64,000 nt of DNA from Hemileia vastatrix. Lineage: Eukaryota; Basidiomycota; Pucciniomycetes; Pucciniales; Zaghouaniaceae. The translations under genes and the position numbers were made by a program. Under the pieces are notes generated by a model that was not told where the DNA came from, searched no databases, and saw only the letters and a list, made by a program, of their open reading frames with translations. Location of the stretch: the NCBI GenBank assembly GCA_030280995.1, contig JASXTE010000005.1, forward strand, positions 36,846,203 to 36,910,202. Direction: 5' to 3'. Below are positions 34,172-45,649 of this stretch, piece by piece (the stretch's first letter is position 1; the number at the start of each line of letters is the position of its first letter).

Positions 34172-35929
34172 ATTATGGCCTCGAAAACTCGTGTTCCTGC
34201 TGCACAACGATGGACCATCACCAACATGCCTCCGTCACAAGAAATTTCCTCTAATATTGACCCGAAAAACATCATCTCTGAGAAGAGACGCCGAGCTAAT
34301 GTAACCTTAAAACCCTCCAATGACTTATTAGCCAAAAATATTCCTACACCTAAATCCTATGCTCAAGCCATCAATGGAATGTATGGCAACTGTTGGAAAG
34401 AAGCTATCAACGATGAACTGGAAAATTTAACAAAAAACCAGGTTTGGTCTATCATTGAATCACCCTCTAACATTCGACCTATAGGTTGGACATGGGTATT
34501 CAAGGTTAAGGAGGATGAAAATGGTCATATAAAAAAGTTCAAAGCTCGATTATGTGCTCAAGGTTTCTCTCAACAACCTGGCATTGACTACAATGAAACT
34601 TATGCCCCAACTGGACGACTTACCACTCTACGCACATTATTTTCTGTTGCATCTGCAAAAAATTGGCCTTGCCACCAAATGGATGTCAAAGGTGCATTCC
34701 TATATGGCATTCCAGAAGAAACCATCTACATGAAAGTGCCTCCTGGTGTCATCCCTCCATCTTCTTTTATTAATCCTGTGTTGAAACTGAAGAAAAGCTT
34801 GTATGGCCTGAAACAGTCACCCCGATGCTGGTACCAACATCTCAAAGTTTTCTTTAATTCTCTTCACATGGTACCGAGTGCTTCAGATCCATGCCTATTC
34901 ATCAGAAAACATGAGGAAAATCCAACTTATGTTTTTGTCCATGTTGATGATCTGGCTATTTTTGGACCTGACACTTCCTGGTTTCGAGACGCCATTCAAG
35001 AAAAATTTGATATGGATGACTGTGGAATCACCAAACATTTACTGGGAATGCACATTCATCACAATACACAAAATTCAACATACTCTCTCAATCAAAAACT
35101 CTACATCAAAAATCTTCTTTCCAACTACGATATGCTTAATGCCAAGCCGGTACATACTCCCATGATTGCTAACCAACAACTAGTTCCAGATTCCCCCGAG
35201 TTGATTGATCAATTTAAAAAACTCAATGTGAACTATCGAAGTGCCATAGGATCTCTCAATTATCTTGTGCAATGCACTCGTCCTGACCTGTCATTTGTTG
35301 TCTCTCAGCTATCTCAACACTTAGAAAATCCGGGAATGACTCACTGGATTGCTTTTAAACAAGTACTACGCTATCTTATTTATACCATTGATAAAACTCT
35401 AGTTTATGGAGGTAATCGACATTCTCTTGACGAACTCACTGTCTTTACTAATTCAGACTACGAAGCCTTCAGTGACTCCGACTGGGCTGGTTGTCCAATT
35501 ACTAGAAGGTCAACCAGTGGGTACTTATTCATACTCAACGGTGCTGCTATTTCGTGGCAATCCAAAAAGCAACCCACTGTTGCACTTGCTACTTCTGAAG
35601 CGGAATACCGAGGAATGGTGGATGCTGGCAAAGAAACTCTTTGGCTAGTGTCTTTGCTTAAAGATCTCGACATTTGTCTTCCCAATCCTCCCGTTTTACA
35701 AGGTGACAATCAAGGGGCAATGGATCTCGCAAACAACCCTCTCTTTCATGCCCGATCAAAACACATCGAAATTCACTATCACTGGATACGAGAACAGGTC
35801 CTCGCGAAAAATCTGGCTCTGCAATATATATCTACTGAAAACATGATTGCTGATTTGCTTACTAAATCATTGGCTCGACCAAAATTTGAAATCCTGCTTT
35901 CTAGATTGGGTCTTCAAAACTGTGTCTAA
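34172..35929 (+). CDS. copia-1 reverse transcriptase and RNase H
   Basis: The first ATG is at 34175 (584 residues), one codon after the TAA. Reverse transcriptase: RPIGWTWVFKVKEDENG, KARLCAQGFSQQPGIDY, catalytic Asp170 in HQMDVKGAFLYG, KKSLYGLKQSPRCWYQ and the HVDD box at 256-259. RNase H: SDSDWAG, SGYLFILNGAAISWQSKKQ, ATSEAEYRGM, QGDNQGAM and STENMIADLLTKS, so the acidic residues are present. It has the full family length and ends 12 bases before the polypurine tract. It produces and degrades the RNA/DNA hybrid in the virus-like particle. As a separate frame it has no obvious means of expression other than stop read-through or internal initiation. Confidence 0.92.
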   Translation: MMASKTRVPAAQRWTITNMPPSQEISSNIDPKNIISEKRRRANVTLKPSNDLLAKNIPTPKSYAQAINGMYGNCWKEAINDELENLTKNQVWSIIESPSNIRPIGWTWVFKVKEDENGHIKKFKARLCAQGFSQQPGIDYNETYAPTGRLTTLRTLFSVASAKNWPCHQMDVKGAFLYGIPEETIYMKVPPGVIPPSSFINPVLKLKKSLYGLKQSPRCWYQHLKVFFNSLHMVPSASDPCLFIRKHEENPTYVFVHVDDLAIFGPDTSWFRDAIQEKFDMDDCGITKHLLGMHIHHNTQNSTYSLNQKLYIKNLLSNYDMLNAKPVHTPMIANQQLVPDSPELIDQFKKLNVNYRSAIGSLNYLVQCTRPDLSFVVSQLSQHLENPGMTHWIAFKQVLRYLIYTIDKTLVYGGNRHSLDELTVFTNSDYEAFSDSDWAGCPITRRSTSGYLFILNGAAISWQSKKQPTVALATSEAEYRGMVDAGKETLWLVSLLKDLDICLPNPPVLQGDNQGAMDLANNPLFHARSKHIEIHYHWIREQVLAKNLALQYISTENMIADLLTKSLARPKFEILLSRLGLQNCV

Positions 35930-35940
35930 AGTATATAGAC

Positions 35941-35948
35941 AGGGGGGG
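35941..35948 (+). promoter_or_regulatory. copia-1 polypurine tract
   Basis: AGGGGGGG directly abuts the 3' LTR start TATTAG, as expected for the plus-strand primer. Confidence 0.8.
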
Positions 35949-36719
35949 TATTAGAAATGTCATTTCTTTCATTGATCTTGTACCATTGTCTATCTACCTC
36001 AGACTACCTTACATTCCTCAGTTTACGCTCTACTCTTTGTACCTCAGCCTCAGTTGTGGCATCCCTGCCTGAGCAAAGTATTTCCCTTTAATAGCAAAAC
36101 TTGAATATTCCATTGTTAGATAAAACTTAGCTTGATGATAGAGGATATATATATATTGTAGTTACTATGCTCCTGTTTCCTCACTCATCTACGTTTTATC
36201 TTTCTCTTATTCTCTTTGCTATTTTCCTCACTTTTGCTCTCCTTTCGCTCGGTGTCACTTTCCCACTCGCTCACTCCACGCTACAGGTATTTTTCTTAGT
36301 ACTATTGTTCTTATTCACTCTTCTAATATTGTATGTGCCCTAGGTATTTGGGTTTATCACTGTAAGACGTGCGAAGTGTTCTAATTAGGACTTCTTGTCT
36401 TCCTTAAAAGGTACCTTACATTGTTGATTACTTTTTGTGTCTCCATGCAATTTATGACTCATCTACGTTTTATCTTTCTCTTATTCTCTTTGCTATTTTC
36501 CTCACTTTTGCTCTCCTTTCGCTCGGTGTCACTTTCCCACTCGCTCACTCCACGCTACAGGTATTTGGGTTTATCACTGTAAGACGTGCGAAGTGTTCTA
36601 ATTAGGACTTCTTGTCTTCCTTAAAAGGTATTTGGGTTTATCACTGTAAGACGTGCGAAGTGTTCTAATTAGGACTTCTTGTCTTCCTTAAAAGCTGCAG
36701 ATCTCCTACCTAGATTTTA
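35949..36719 (+). repeat. copia-1 3' LTR
   Basis: It is 771 bp and reads as identical to the 5' LTR, including the duplicated 104-bp and triplicated 67-bp modules. It is followed by the TATAT duplication. Confidence 0.9.
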
Positions 36720-36811
36720 TATATTTCCTACAACAGATTTTAAGTTGATCCATTTAAGGAATATCAGTTAAACCTCAATGTAAGTGTCAGTAGAACTTTT
36801 CAAACACAATA

Positions 36812-37010
36812 GGGGGTATCAAAGTTAGAAATTGGTAATAATTCAAAAGGTATTTCACAACACAAAATAAAAGCCACAAACTTGACATTAATTCTCAGTA
36901 AAAAGGTGTTTTGGGGTCCCAATATGGCATACTTTAAATAAACAATCATGGTTGATTTGGTGGAAAAAAGAGGTATTTTGAAATGGAAGATTTCTAACTT
37001 TAATACCCCC
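36812..37010. mobile_element. MITE with GGGGGTATYAAAGTTAGAAAT ends
   Basis: It is about 199 bp with TA on both sides (36810-36811 and 37011-37012). The 21-bp inverted ends differ at a single position. No coding capacity. It is CpG-poor. Confidence 0.7.
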
Positions 37011-37012
37011 TA

Positions 37013-38149
37013 AATATTTGTGGCATAAAAGTGGTGGATGGTATCATGATATTAAAGTCACATTACAGTCAAGAGTATCATTAAAGGGCCTACACACAAG
37101 GTTGAGGGTGTTACCGAGTAAGTGAGATTGGACAAGTAATTGAGGACTACTTTAAAGAAGTGGTTCAAAGATATGTTGAAGAGAAATTAACAGTACTTTG
37201 AGATAGGTCTGAGGTGAATACTAATGTAAATTTAAAGTGGCACTAATTATTCAGACTAATCTCACAAAGGGTTGTAACTTAACAATCAAAGAAAGATTTA
37301 TGAATTTAAAATTGAATAACATTGATTATTAAGGAAGATAGGAAGAAATAATAGTCTTATTTAATTTCAACTACTATCACAAAAATATTATACTTTAATT
37401 CTAAGGAATGTCAAACCAATCCAACCAATAATATAGATAACTCCACCTCACATTGAACTCTTTAATAAAACATCATTACTTTATCACTGATCCTCCAATA
37501 TAACCCACAGATTGTTTAACCATACTTCTATTCCTACCAAAGACCCTTAATTACCCTCAGATACACAATAACCCACATTTAGAATATACCCTCAACCATA
37601 GCACTAATACATCATGCATCCACTTAAGATTTAAAATTATAAGCATATGATTGACTAATTTAGATTTTAAGGTTTAGATAGTGCAGCTTCTAGTGCAGTC
37701 AAATCAAGGCACACAAAGGGAAATGCAGTTGCTATGTAGATGTTGCTTCTGTGCTTCACATATGGATTTGTGTACTGGAGTATGGACCAAAAAGGTTGAC
37801 TTTTACTTCGAGTGTCATGTGGTGTGTGAAAAAGAGTCAACTTGGTTGTTGAGCTCCCTTTCCAGCACTTACCAGTGCTAGTCATTTTCTTTCATATCTT
37901 TTTATAATAATTAAAGGTCTTGGTTAACTTAGTCATATATTTGTACTGTTTTGTCTGTTGGTGCTGTGATCAAAATGATGTAAATATTGTCAGCTTTGGC
38001 AACTCTAAAAAACAACTGAGATTAGGTGGAACCATCCAGGAATAAGTAATTTATGAGATTGATGGAGAACACAGTAAGCAAAAAATTTAACTAAATATCA
38101 TACCAGTAAAATGATAGTTGTTTACACCTATGTGATTAGATTATACATA
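37013..38149. other. AT-rich region without a supported gene
   Basis: Open frames of about 70 codons on both strands at 37667-37885 share no motif with a known family. I see nothing else. Confidence 0.35.
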
Positions 38150-38845
38150 TTTGGTGAATTTAGGACAAAAAATATCATTTAAACTTTTATACCATATAGG
38201 AGTCATTCCTTCCTTGCTATTAAATTGTGATAACCTACATCAAAGAATCAGTTTCATAGCTCTTGATTTCCTCTTGGATTCTGATTCTGATCTAGAATAA
38301 GATTTTCCTGTCTTATCAAAAATTTCCAGGAAACATTACCTTCTCCCCAGAAATTCACAAGTGCTTCATACCCTTATGTATACCATCCAGACACCCCTAA
38401 ACCTATCTGAGGCCAATTTTGGACAGCTATCCAGGACTTCTCAGGAATAGTTCCTTAAATTGGTCAAGCTTATACAGGATCACCTCATTTTTCACAATGA
38501 TTCTCAAAAACAACAACATGATATTTAAATTAAATTTTACTGTCTCACTATATTAATTGGGCTCCAATGGTAACAGAGTTTCCTTGAACTTATTGGAAAA
38601 TGTTTTCTCTTTGGGGTATGGCTCAATTAGTAGCTATATCAAACAATGCAACACTGCTGTTCTTTCCTTATGTTTTGAAATTATTTCTTGGCTGACAAAA
38701 GAAGAGCTACTTGAATGATCTCAGGTTATTCAAGAAGAGGGTTTGACAGGAGGTTTTGGTTTTGTTGATGGTACAACTATTCCATTGAGTCAGAACTCTG
38801 ATCAAGCAGGAAACAATTACTATTAAGGAAAAAAGAGGTAGCACT
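38150..38845 (+). pseudogene. Harbinger (DDE_4) transposase remnant, copy 1
   Basis: This is the diverged counterpart of 48840-49774 at nucleotide level (shared tracts include agctcttgat, ttctgattctgatct, cttcatacccc/cttcataccctt). It reaches FGFVDGTTIPLSQN, the block holding the first catalytic Asp, followed by NNYY and a stop, then KKR, where the intron begins in the other copy. The part carrying the second Asp and the Glu is missing. Importantly, it lacks the CACTA-like MITE present in copy 2, giving the empty site at 38272-38274 (TCT). Confidence 0.7.
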
Positions 38846-39827
38846 TTTTTTTCTAATTTAAAGAATTCCAATGCTTTCTTTCACTAGATAGGTTTTATGC
38901 ATAAGAGTTTTTCATTACTTGGTCATGTTTTTTGTTAAAAAAATGTAAATAAATACCATGAAATTTGGTACATTGTTGAATTTGTGTTTGTAATCTAACA
39001 TGTATCCATGTGAATTCATAAATTTTAATATTCATAATGTAAAATTTATATTCCTTTCAATTTTATAAGTGTAACATACAAAAAATTTTTTTTTTCTAAA
39101 TTTATTTGTGAAATTGTCAAGTCAAAAAAATGGCAATACCAGCCCCTGAGTTTTATCCTAGTAGGGAGTCAAGATCTCCAAATTTCACTTTCAATTCATA
39201 AATAAAAAATTAAAAAGACATTAAGAGCAAGACACAAAGATAAAGTAATTAGACTTCAGGAAAATAATTGTGAATCACAAGTAAATTCAAGAAAAAATGT
39301 CACAAATTAATGTAGACATGATATTGCAACAGCATTGCCTGACAGTCTAAAAACTCAAGTAAGTGAAGTGTATAAATGACTTGTATATGTTAAATTATGA
39401 CATTGAAAGAGAAAAATGGAAACATTTCTTAGAACCCAAAATTTGCATGTCTACCTAAACTTTTAGAAGTAACAAAATTTTCTTTTATTTACTTACTTAC
39501 CTTATTAATTAAGTCTTGATTTATTTGGAAAAAAAAGCCAAGTTGAGTGAAGCCATCACATGATTCCAAACCAGGGGGAGCTTTTCTTGTTTGATGATTG
39601 TCCCTAGAATGATAATGAGATATATCCATTTTTTAAATTTGTGTCAACATGATTGTAAAATATACATAAAGAAATTGAATATATTTATAAAAAATTATAA
39701 AAATAAAATGCTTACTTATTTTCATATAATCCCACAATGATAAACCCAAAAATATCTAAATTGTCAAAAAAATCCAAGCCAAAAAGACACCAAAAGTGTA
39801 CAAAAATAAAGCCAAAAATTTCCAAAG
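38846..39827. other. unassigned AT-rich region with decayed coding traces
   Basis: The stretch 39200-39470 reads as broken protein-like sequence on the plus strand (for example RARHKDKVIRLQENN and DIATALPDSLKTQVSEVYK) with stops. I do not recognise the family. Confidence 0.3.
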
Positions 39828-41006
39828 TGTCAGCCTATCAGGAATGAGTAAAATAAGCACATAAATTGTGCTAAACACATGCATTGGGAATGAGGAGAGC
39901 ATTTAAATATACCCAATAAGTATACATAAGTAAAATTTGTCATATAATTGGTTTATGTGTATTGCCTTTAGGCTGCCTGCATTTATCCTACACATGTATC
40001 TGCATTAATAAAAATTTAGTAATTAACTGCTTAATTGCTTACCAGAGTATACACACTTAATGTGTAATCACTATAAGATAAGTGGGAAGCACTTATTTAG
40101 TGTCATAATTTCATAATACATGCATTGACCTCATCATATGCACTAGTTGATGCATTAAACTCCAGATCAATTCTCAGAATTCACAACCTCACCTAAAGCT
40201 GCCTGAATGCACTAATTTAGTAAAGAATTCACACTTTCAACTGTCTTCCAAGAATATGCATACACCTACCCCACAGTTCATGCCTCCTTTTGGTTTCTGG
40301 ATTGGTTTAAAGGCTATACTGGGTATTTGGGAGTGTGAATTTATTTATATTTAGTATTTAATTTCTACTGTTCATCCTCTTTAATGAGGTATTTTATTTA
40401 GTTTCTTTCTTTCTTTCATTTAATTGGTTTCCTAAAGGATTGTAACACATATATGCAGGTTTGGAGTTATTATTCCATTTTTATAGATTATACTTCTATA
40501 TTGGTATATTTTGGAATGTTATTGGTTTTTTTTTGTGAGGGGAAAGTAATTTGTAATATTGGCCTGTGAAACTTCTTGGAGTGGAGGACATGAGGAGATG
40601 AGTGCCCTTAAAGTGATTTAATGGCCAGGGAGAGAAATGTAGGGGGTTTGGGGAACAGGGGGTCGACACCAGGGATTTATGGGTATATAAGGTGAAGGTT
40701 TCCAGCTATTATTCTGAATTATTTACTACATTTTTTATTTAATATAATCAATCAATTAAAATAATATTCATGAGTACCTTTATAAGCCTTGTAAATATTA
40801 TTTTGATCATTATACCATTTTTATACCACCTGTAAGCTTTTGACCATTATAATAAGTGAGATTAAATTACTAAGCATGTTGTGTTGAGTTTTTAAATTAC
40901 TTTATTGGACCTTTGACAAATCCAATTCATACTGGACCACATAAATCTTCTAGAAAACTGAATAAACTAAGCTATTCACATATCTGTATTTGACATTAGC
41001 CTGACA
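39828..41006 (+). mobile_element. solo LTR (family A), shorter copy
   Basis: It is 1179 bp, TGTCAGCCT...AGCCTGACA, with a likely promoter gggtatataagg at about 40680. The flanks CAAAG (39823-39827) and CCAAG (41007-41011) match at four of five bases, a plausible decayed duplication. It is homologous to 42186-43681 and, inverted, to 4351-5853. Confidence 0.65.
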
Positions 41007-41154
41007 CCAAGGGTGCAAATGATATCAGTAAAATTGATATTTTCATTTAAAATTCAAGATACCTGCTAAGAATAAGCAAATTATAATGAGATAAGAATTT
41101 AAGAACCTCTATTTAATAAGTATGAATTATCAAAGCAAATAAAAGCAAAATAGT

Positions 41155-42150
41155 GCAAAAAAAGGGCTCAAATTTAAATGTCAATATCAGCAGCAACTGA
41201 ACCAAATTCAAAATTTTTTAAGGGAAATGAAAGGTAGGCTTCTGGAAAATCTCCAGTAAAATGGACATGAGATTTGAATAAGCTTAAAACTTATTCTGAT
41301 TTTGCTTTCAAAATCTCACAAATGTTTTAAAACTTGAAGATTAAATTGACAAGAAGAGGGGGTAAAAAGTCCACCATTATCAAGATAAGCATCCTACAAA
41401 GATAGGAGTGTGCTTTCAAGATAACTAGTCAGATCTAGTTGACAAAAGTTGAAAAAATATTAATTCAAGTATTGTATAGAAAATCAGTGAAGAAGTGTCA
41501 AATATTAATTAAAATCTAATAATCAGGTAAAATTAAATGAAAGCTAAAAGCCTAGATAATCATTAGATAATAATTTTAGAAACAAAACTCTCTAATTATG
41601 TAATACCAAAAATAATAATAGTAAAATTGAGAAAATAAAGGCTCAAATTTAAAAGCCAATATCTCAGAAACCACTGAAAAAAATTCATTAACACTTGAAG
41701 GAAATGGAAGGTAGGCTTCTGGATAATCTTCTGTTAAAAGGAAATGAAATTTTATTATAGCTAACCCTAATTCTGAGTTTTTTTTTCAAACTGGTACAAA
41801 AATTTGAAAAGTGATAGTGAAAATTACAACAAGAGGAGTTATATAAGTCCACCATTATCCAGGTAAGAGTCCTAATAAATTGATTGTGCATTCTTTATAG
41901 AAATAAAGAGATATCAGATAGGCATGAAAAAGAAAAAGGAGTTGACACTTACCTTGATGGAAATGTAGGAAAAAATAAACTAAGAAAGAGCGAAATTGGA
42001 AAATTGAATAAAAAATGCACTATGAATGTATATCAATGACATGAAAATTAAAAAAAGTTTATATATTGCAAAAAAGAAGGCTCAAATTTTAAGGTCAATA
42101 TCTTAGCAACCACAAGATGCAGGGAAAAATAGAAACTTCAGCTGGAAAAA
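41155..42150. repeat. three diverged direct repeats
   Basis: Copies at about 41155-41415 and 41632-41900 and a partial copy at 42068-42150 share ggctcaaatttaa, gtcaatatc, gaaaggtaggcttctgg/gaaggtaggcttctgga and gtccaccattatc. Their origin is unknown. Confidence 0.6.
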
Positions 42151-42185
42151 GGTGATGAATTAAGAAGTGAAAAGGAATGAGCTTA

Positions 42186-43681
42186 ATTCAGCCTGAATAT
42201 TTTCAGGAATGAGTAAAAATTACTTATAAATTATTCTAAACAAACTTAGTACACATGGTAACAATAATTAAAGATATACAAGTTGTATACATAAGTGAAA
42301 TCAATGATTAAACACAATATATGCCACTATAATACCTTATATACATGCATATATCCACCTTTTATAAGTCTTATGTATTTAATATTAAGTTGAATCTGTC
42401 AGGGCAATCTTAAGGGACTTATATATAAGGCTAAATAATTTTTAAGTAGACTTAAAGCTGTTGTTTTCAATGTTTTAAGGAAAAAACAAGAAATGTGCTT
42501 TAAATCACTTAAAAACTGAATATATGAACTATAAATTTAATAACATCAAAAATTAGCCTTGAAAGATCAATTTGTCTTAATTAGAACTATTTATTTGGCT
42601 ATTAAAATTCATAAAAATAACACTTTTCAAATTTAGTGTTTTTTATGCCAGAAATGGCTTCTGTGTACTGGCCACATACTGCCTGCATTTCTTCCAAGTG
42701 AATAGCTTCATTTTTAGAAAATTTAGAATTTTAACACTATAATTACCCCACATTGTACACCCACTATGTGGAATCAGGCTAAAAAAAAGTGACATGAACT
42801 TATCTAGTGTCCTAATTTAATTATCAGTGCATTGACCTCATTATATGAACTAATTTCATTAATGACCTAAAGATTGGTGCCCATAATTCACTACCATGCT
42901 TAAAATTTGCCTATCTAGTCAAAGATTTACCTCTTCAAGAACCTTCCAAGAGACTTCATTCAGTTACCCCACATTTCATGTCTTATTTTGGGTCTCTCAG
43001 TGGTTTCTCAGTCAATATTGGTCATAATTGGATGGGGATTTCACATAGTAACTTGGACAAATTAGCCCCTTCATTTCTACTTTTCATCCCCCTTAATTAT
43101 ATGTTATATTTAGTGTTATTATTTCTTTTTTTAGTCTTATATTTTAAGGTATTACATGTATACAATCTTTTTTCTGATTATTCTTTTATTTTGATTGATT
43201 ATCCCTATTACTCCAGGATTTTGGCAGGTGACATCATTTTAATTGTATTATTGGTCATTAATTATGTTTATGGGAAGTTGTATTAGCTAGATAGAGGCAT
43301 CATTGGCTCTGTATAGGATTTGTGAATCACAGGAAATTATTGGAGAATTATTGGGTATATAAGGAGGGGGGTTTTGGTCTTATTTTCTACATCCTTTATC
43401 ATTACAATTAAAACATATAGCCATTACAATTAAAATACATATAAATAGTACTTTTAAAAGTCTTTGAATAGTTTTTGCACTATTATATGTTTTTTTCTGA
43501 CAACTATAAGGTTGTAACCCATTTATAATTAGTGAGATTAAAATTACTGAGACCCTTATATTGAGTTATATTTTACTATTTATTTGATTGATACTACAGT
43601 ATTCATATAGGACCATTAGAATCTTATACAAAACTGAATAATCAAGGTACTAAAGTCTCTGTACTTGAAATCAGCCTGAAA
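42186..43681 (+). mobile_element. LTR (family A), diverged ends
   Basis: It is about 1.5 kb and matches 4351-5853 inverted. The termini have decayed (TTCAGCCTG at the left, CAGCCTGAA at the right) and no target duplication is evident. A likely promoter gggtatataaggagg is at about 43350. An open frame of 102 codons at 42978-43286 inside it is hydrophobic and not supported as a gene. Confidence 0.6.
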
Positions 43682-43739
43682 CTTACTGTGATAAGAAAGA
43701 TAAAAATTTTGATCAAGTAATGTTGATTAAGAAAAAATC

Positions 43740-43930
43740 AATTTTTTTAAAATGTGGAAATAAAATGTTGCCAATTTAAGTTAGGAAAATGTTCCAAAGA
43801 TATTTGTGTAGAGAGGGTGATCTATGTGTGAAATGTCACAGGAATGAGGTGATTTAGGGATGTTGTGGCAAATATGTGGTTGTAAAAAAACTGTGCAAAA
43901 AGTGCTGATTTGAGGTCAAAACTGACACCC
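43740..43930 (-). repeat. Harbinger-composite right-end fragment, partial
   Basis: It matches part of 45345-45515 and 55550-55715 (tgctgatttgaggtcaaaac, tgacacc, catgtggtttt/atgtggttgt). It is a truncated piece of the non-coding DNA between the Myb-like gene and the right terminal repeat. Confidence 0.5.
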
Positions 43931-44900
43931 CATAATATGCTCCCAAAAAATGGCCAAAATTCCACCAATAAATTTTACTAATCAATAGAAAAAAACACCA
44001 AAAAATGTTTCCAAAATAAACAATAAACACTGATAAATGATAGTATAAAATAACACCATAAAAGGCCAAACATTACATAAATATATGCAAAAAATGAAGA
44101 AAATGCTACCAAAATATGCAAAAAAAAACAGTGCTAAATGATAGGGAAAAATGCTTCCATAAAATTCTAAAAAGCTCCTAAAAACAATGAAAAATTCTGC
44201 TAAATTATAGCAAAAAAACTCCACCAAAATACATAAAAAATTATGCTAAACAATAGCAAAAAAAACTTCTATAATAAACAAAACCTTCCCCCAAAAAGCA
44301 CAACAAAACACTGCCTAAATATTTAAAAATCACTGCTAAAAGATAGCAAAAAATTCCTCCAAAATACAAAAAATAAACTTCTAAAAATAGCAAAAAATGC
44401 CACTAAAATATGTAAAAAACACCACTAAAATAATAAAAAACATTTTTAAAGAATGCCAATAAACACTGACAGAAAATGCTACCAAAATACCCAAAAAATG
44501 CCTCACAAAAACACCAAAAACACCAACCAAACAAATGAAAAACTTCTGAAAGATAGAAAAAAACACTGGAGAAAAATAGAAACAAACACCACTAAAAATG
44601 CAAATAAACACTGCTAAAAAATGACACAAAATGGCACAAAAATGCTGCAAAAATACACAAAAAATTCCCCCAAAAACACTTCTAAAAGATAGCAAATAAT
44701 GCCTCCAAAACACACAAAACAAACTTCTAAAAACAGTAAAAAACACTTTCAAAATTTGTGAAAAAACATTTAAAATACACAAAAAATGCTGCTAAAAATA
44801 GCAAAATATGTGTCCAAAATATTCAAAATACACCAATAAACAATAGGAAAAAATGCCAACACAATATATAAAAAACACTGCCAAAAAATGCCATGAAAAT
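43931..44900. repeat. degenerate A-rich tandem array
   Basis: About 1 kb of irregular units of roughly 30-45 bp, each like gcaaaaaatgctaccaaaat followed by acacaaaaaacactgctaaa. The hydrophobic minus-strand open frames (Phe/Ile/Val-rich) are products of this composition. Confidence 0.8.
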
Positions 44901-45229
44901 TCTTCCAAAAGGAGTTGAGGGACAGTGGAAACTGAAAAACAAGGGAATGTTAATTTTTTGAGACATAGGGAGAGAGTCAAAGAATGAAAAAGTATGCAAT
45001 AGGGAAAAATATGCAATTTGATGTTATGCAGAGAGGGGAATAAATGAATTCATCAAAACAGAGATATATATATTGAAAATACAAATTTACCATTACAAAT
45101 ATGTGATTAGAAGTTATGGAGAGGGGGGAAATGAATATAATCAAAAAAAATGAGATTTTCATTGTGAATATGAGCCAATTATTACCAAGCAAAAAAAATT
45201 TAATCAATTAAAAAAGTCATGTAACTTTT

Positions 45230-45644
45230 TAACCAAGATGTATTTTTTGACAGACATTATGAAACTTGTATTTTAAAAGAAAAGACATTAAGAGGTTGAA
45301 AAAAAAAGGGAAACATTCCTGTTTAAAATGTTGCAGCAAAATGTTGAAAATCTTACAGAGGGGTGTGTGCCAAGGATTAATGGGTAGGGAGGGAGTTTAA
45401 TGCATCACATGTGAAAGGATTGGAGTGAGAAAGTAAGGTATTTTGTGGCCAGAATACAGTTGTGAAAAAAATAATGCAAAAAATGCTGATTTGAGGTCAA
45501 AACTGACACCAATTTTTGAAATAAGGGACTTTTATGCAAACTTTAAGTGCTGATTTGGTTTGAAATCTGAAATTAAGTTAAGTGCTGATTTGGTTTGAAA
45601 TATGCACTTAAGTTAAATGCAAATTTTACAGTACTGACACTCCC
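45230..45644 (-). repeat. Harbinger-composite right-end fragment with terminal repeat
   Basis: It aligns with 55446-55812: it starts at a decayed Myb-like gene start (gacattatgaaact against ggcattatgaaact) and ends in the terminal-repeat motif (gcacttaagttaaatgca...actgacactccc). A second copy of the 7.2-kb element's right end is therefore present without the rest. Confidence 0.65.
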
Positions 45645-45649
45645 TACTA

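Larger units (their letters stand above)
30945..36719 (+). mobile_element. copia-1, complete and young Ty1/Copia retrotransposon
   Basis: A 5775-bp element: 771-bp LTR, primer binding site, gag-pol in one frame, polypurine tract and 771-bp LTR. The target duplication is TATAT (30940-30944 and 36720-36724). By eye the two LTRs are identical, so insertion is recent in relation to every other element here. Internal CpG sites are plentiful, unlike in the old repeats. Two in-frame stops interrupt the polyprotein. Confidence 0.9.

Noticed and set aside
37667..37885. Cys-rich 66-72 codon frames on both strands, at first suggestive of a small secreted protein
   Set aside because: No signal peptide, both strands open over the same span, and the surroundings are decayed repeats.
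42978..43286. 102-codon hydrophobic plus-strand frame
   Set aside because: Lies inside a family A LTR; the corresponding sequence in the other LTR copies is not open.
43854..45016. Long hydrophobic minus-strand open frames (up to 133 codons, Phe/Val/Ile-rich) that look like membrane proteins
   Set aside because: They are produced by a degenerate A-rich tandem array; composition is repetitive, several frames are open at once, and no start context or conserved motif is present.
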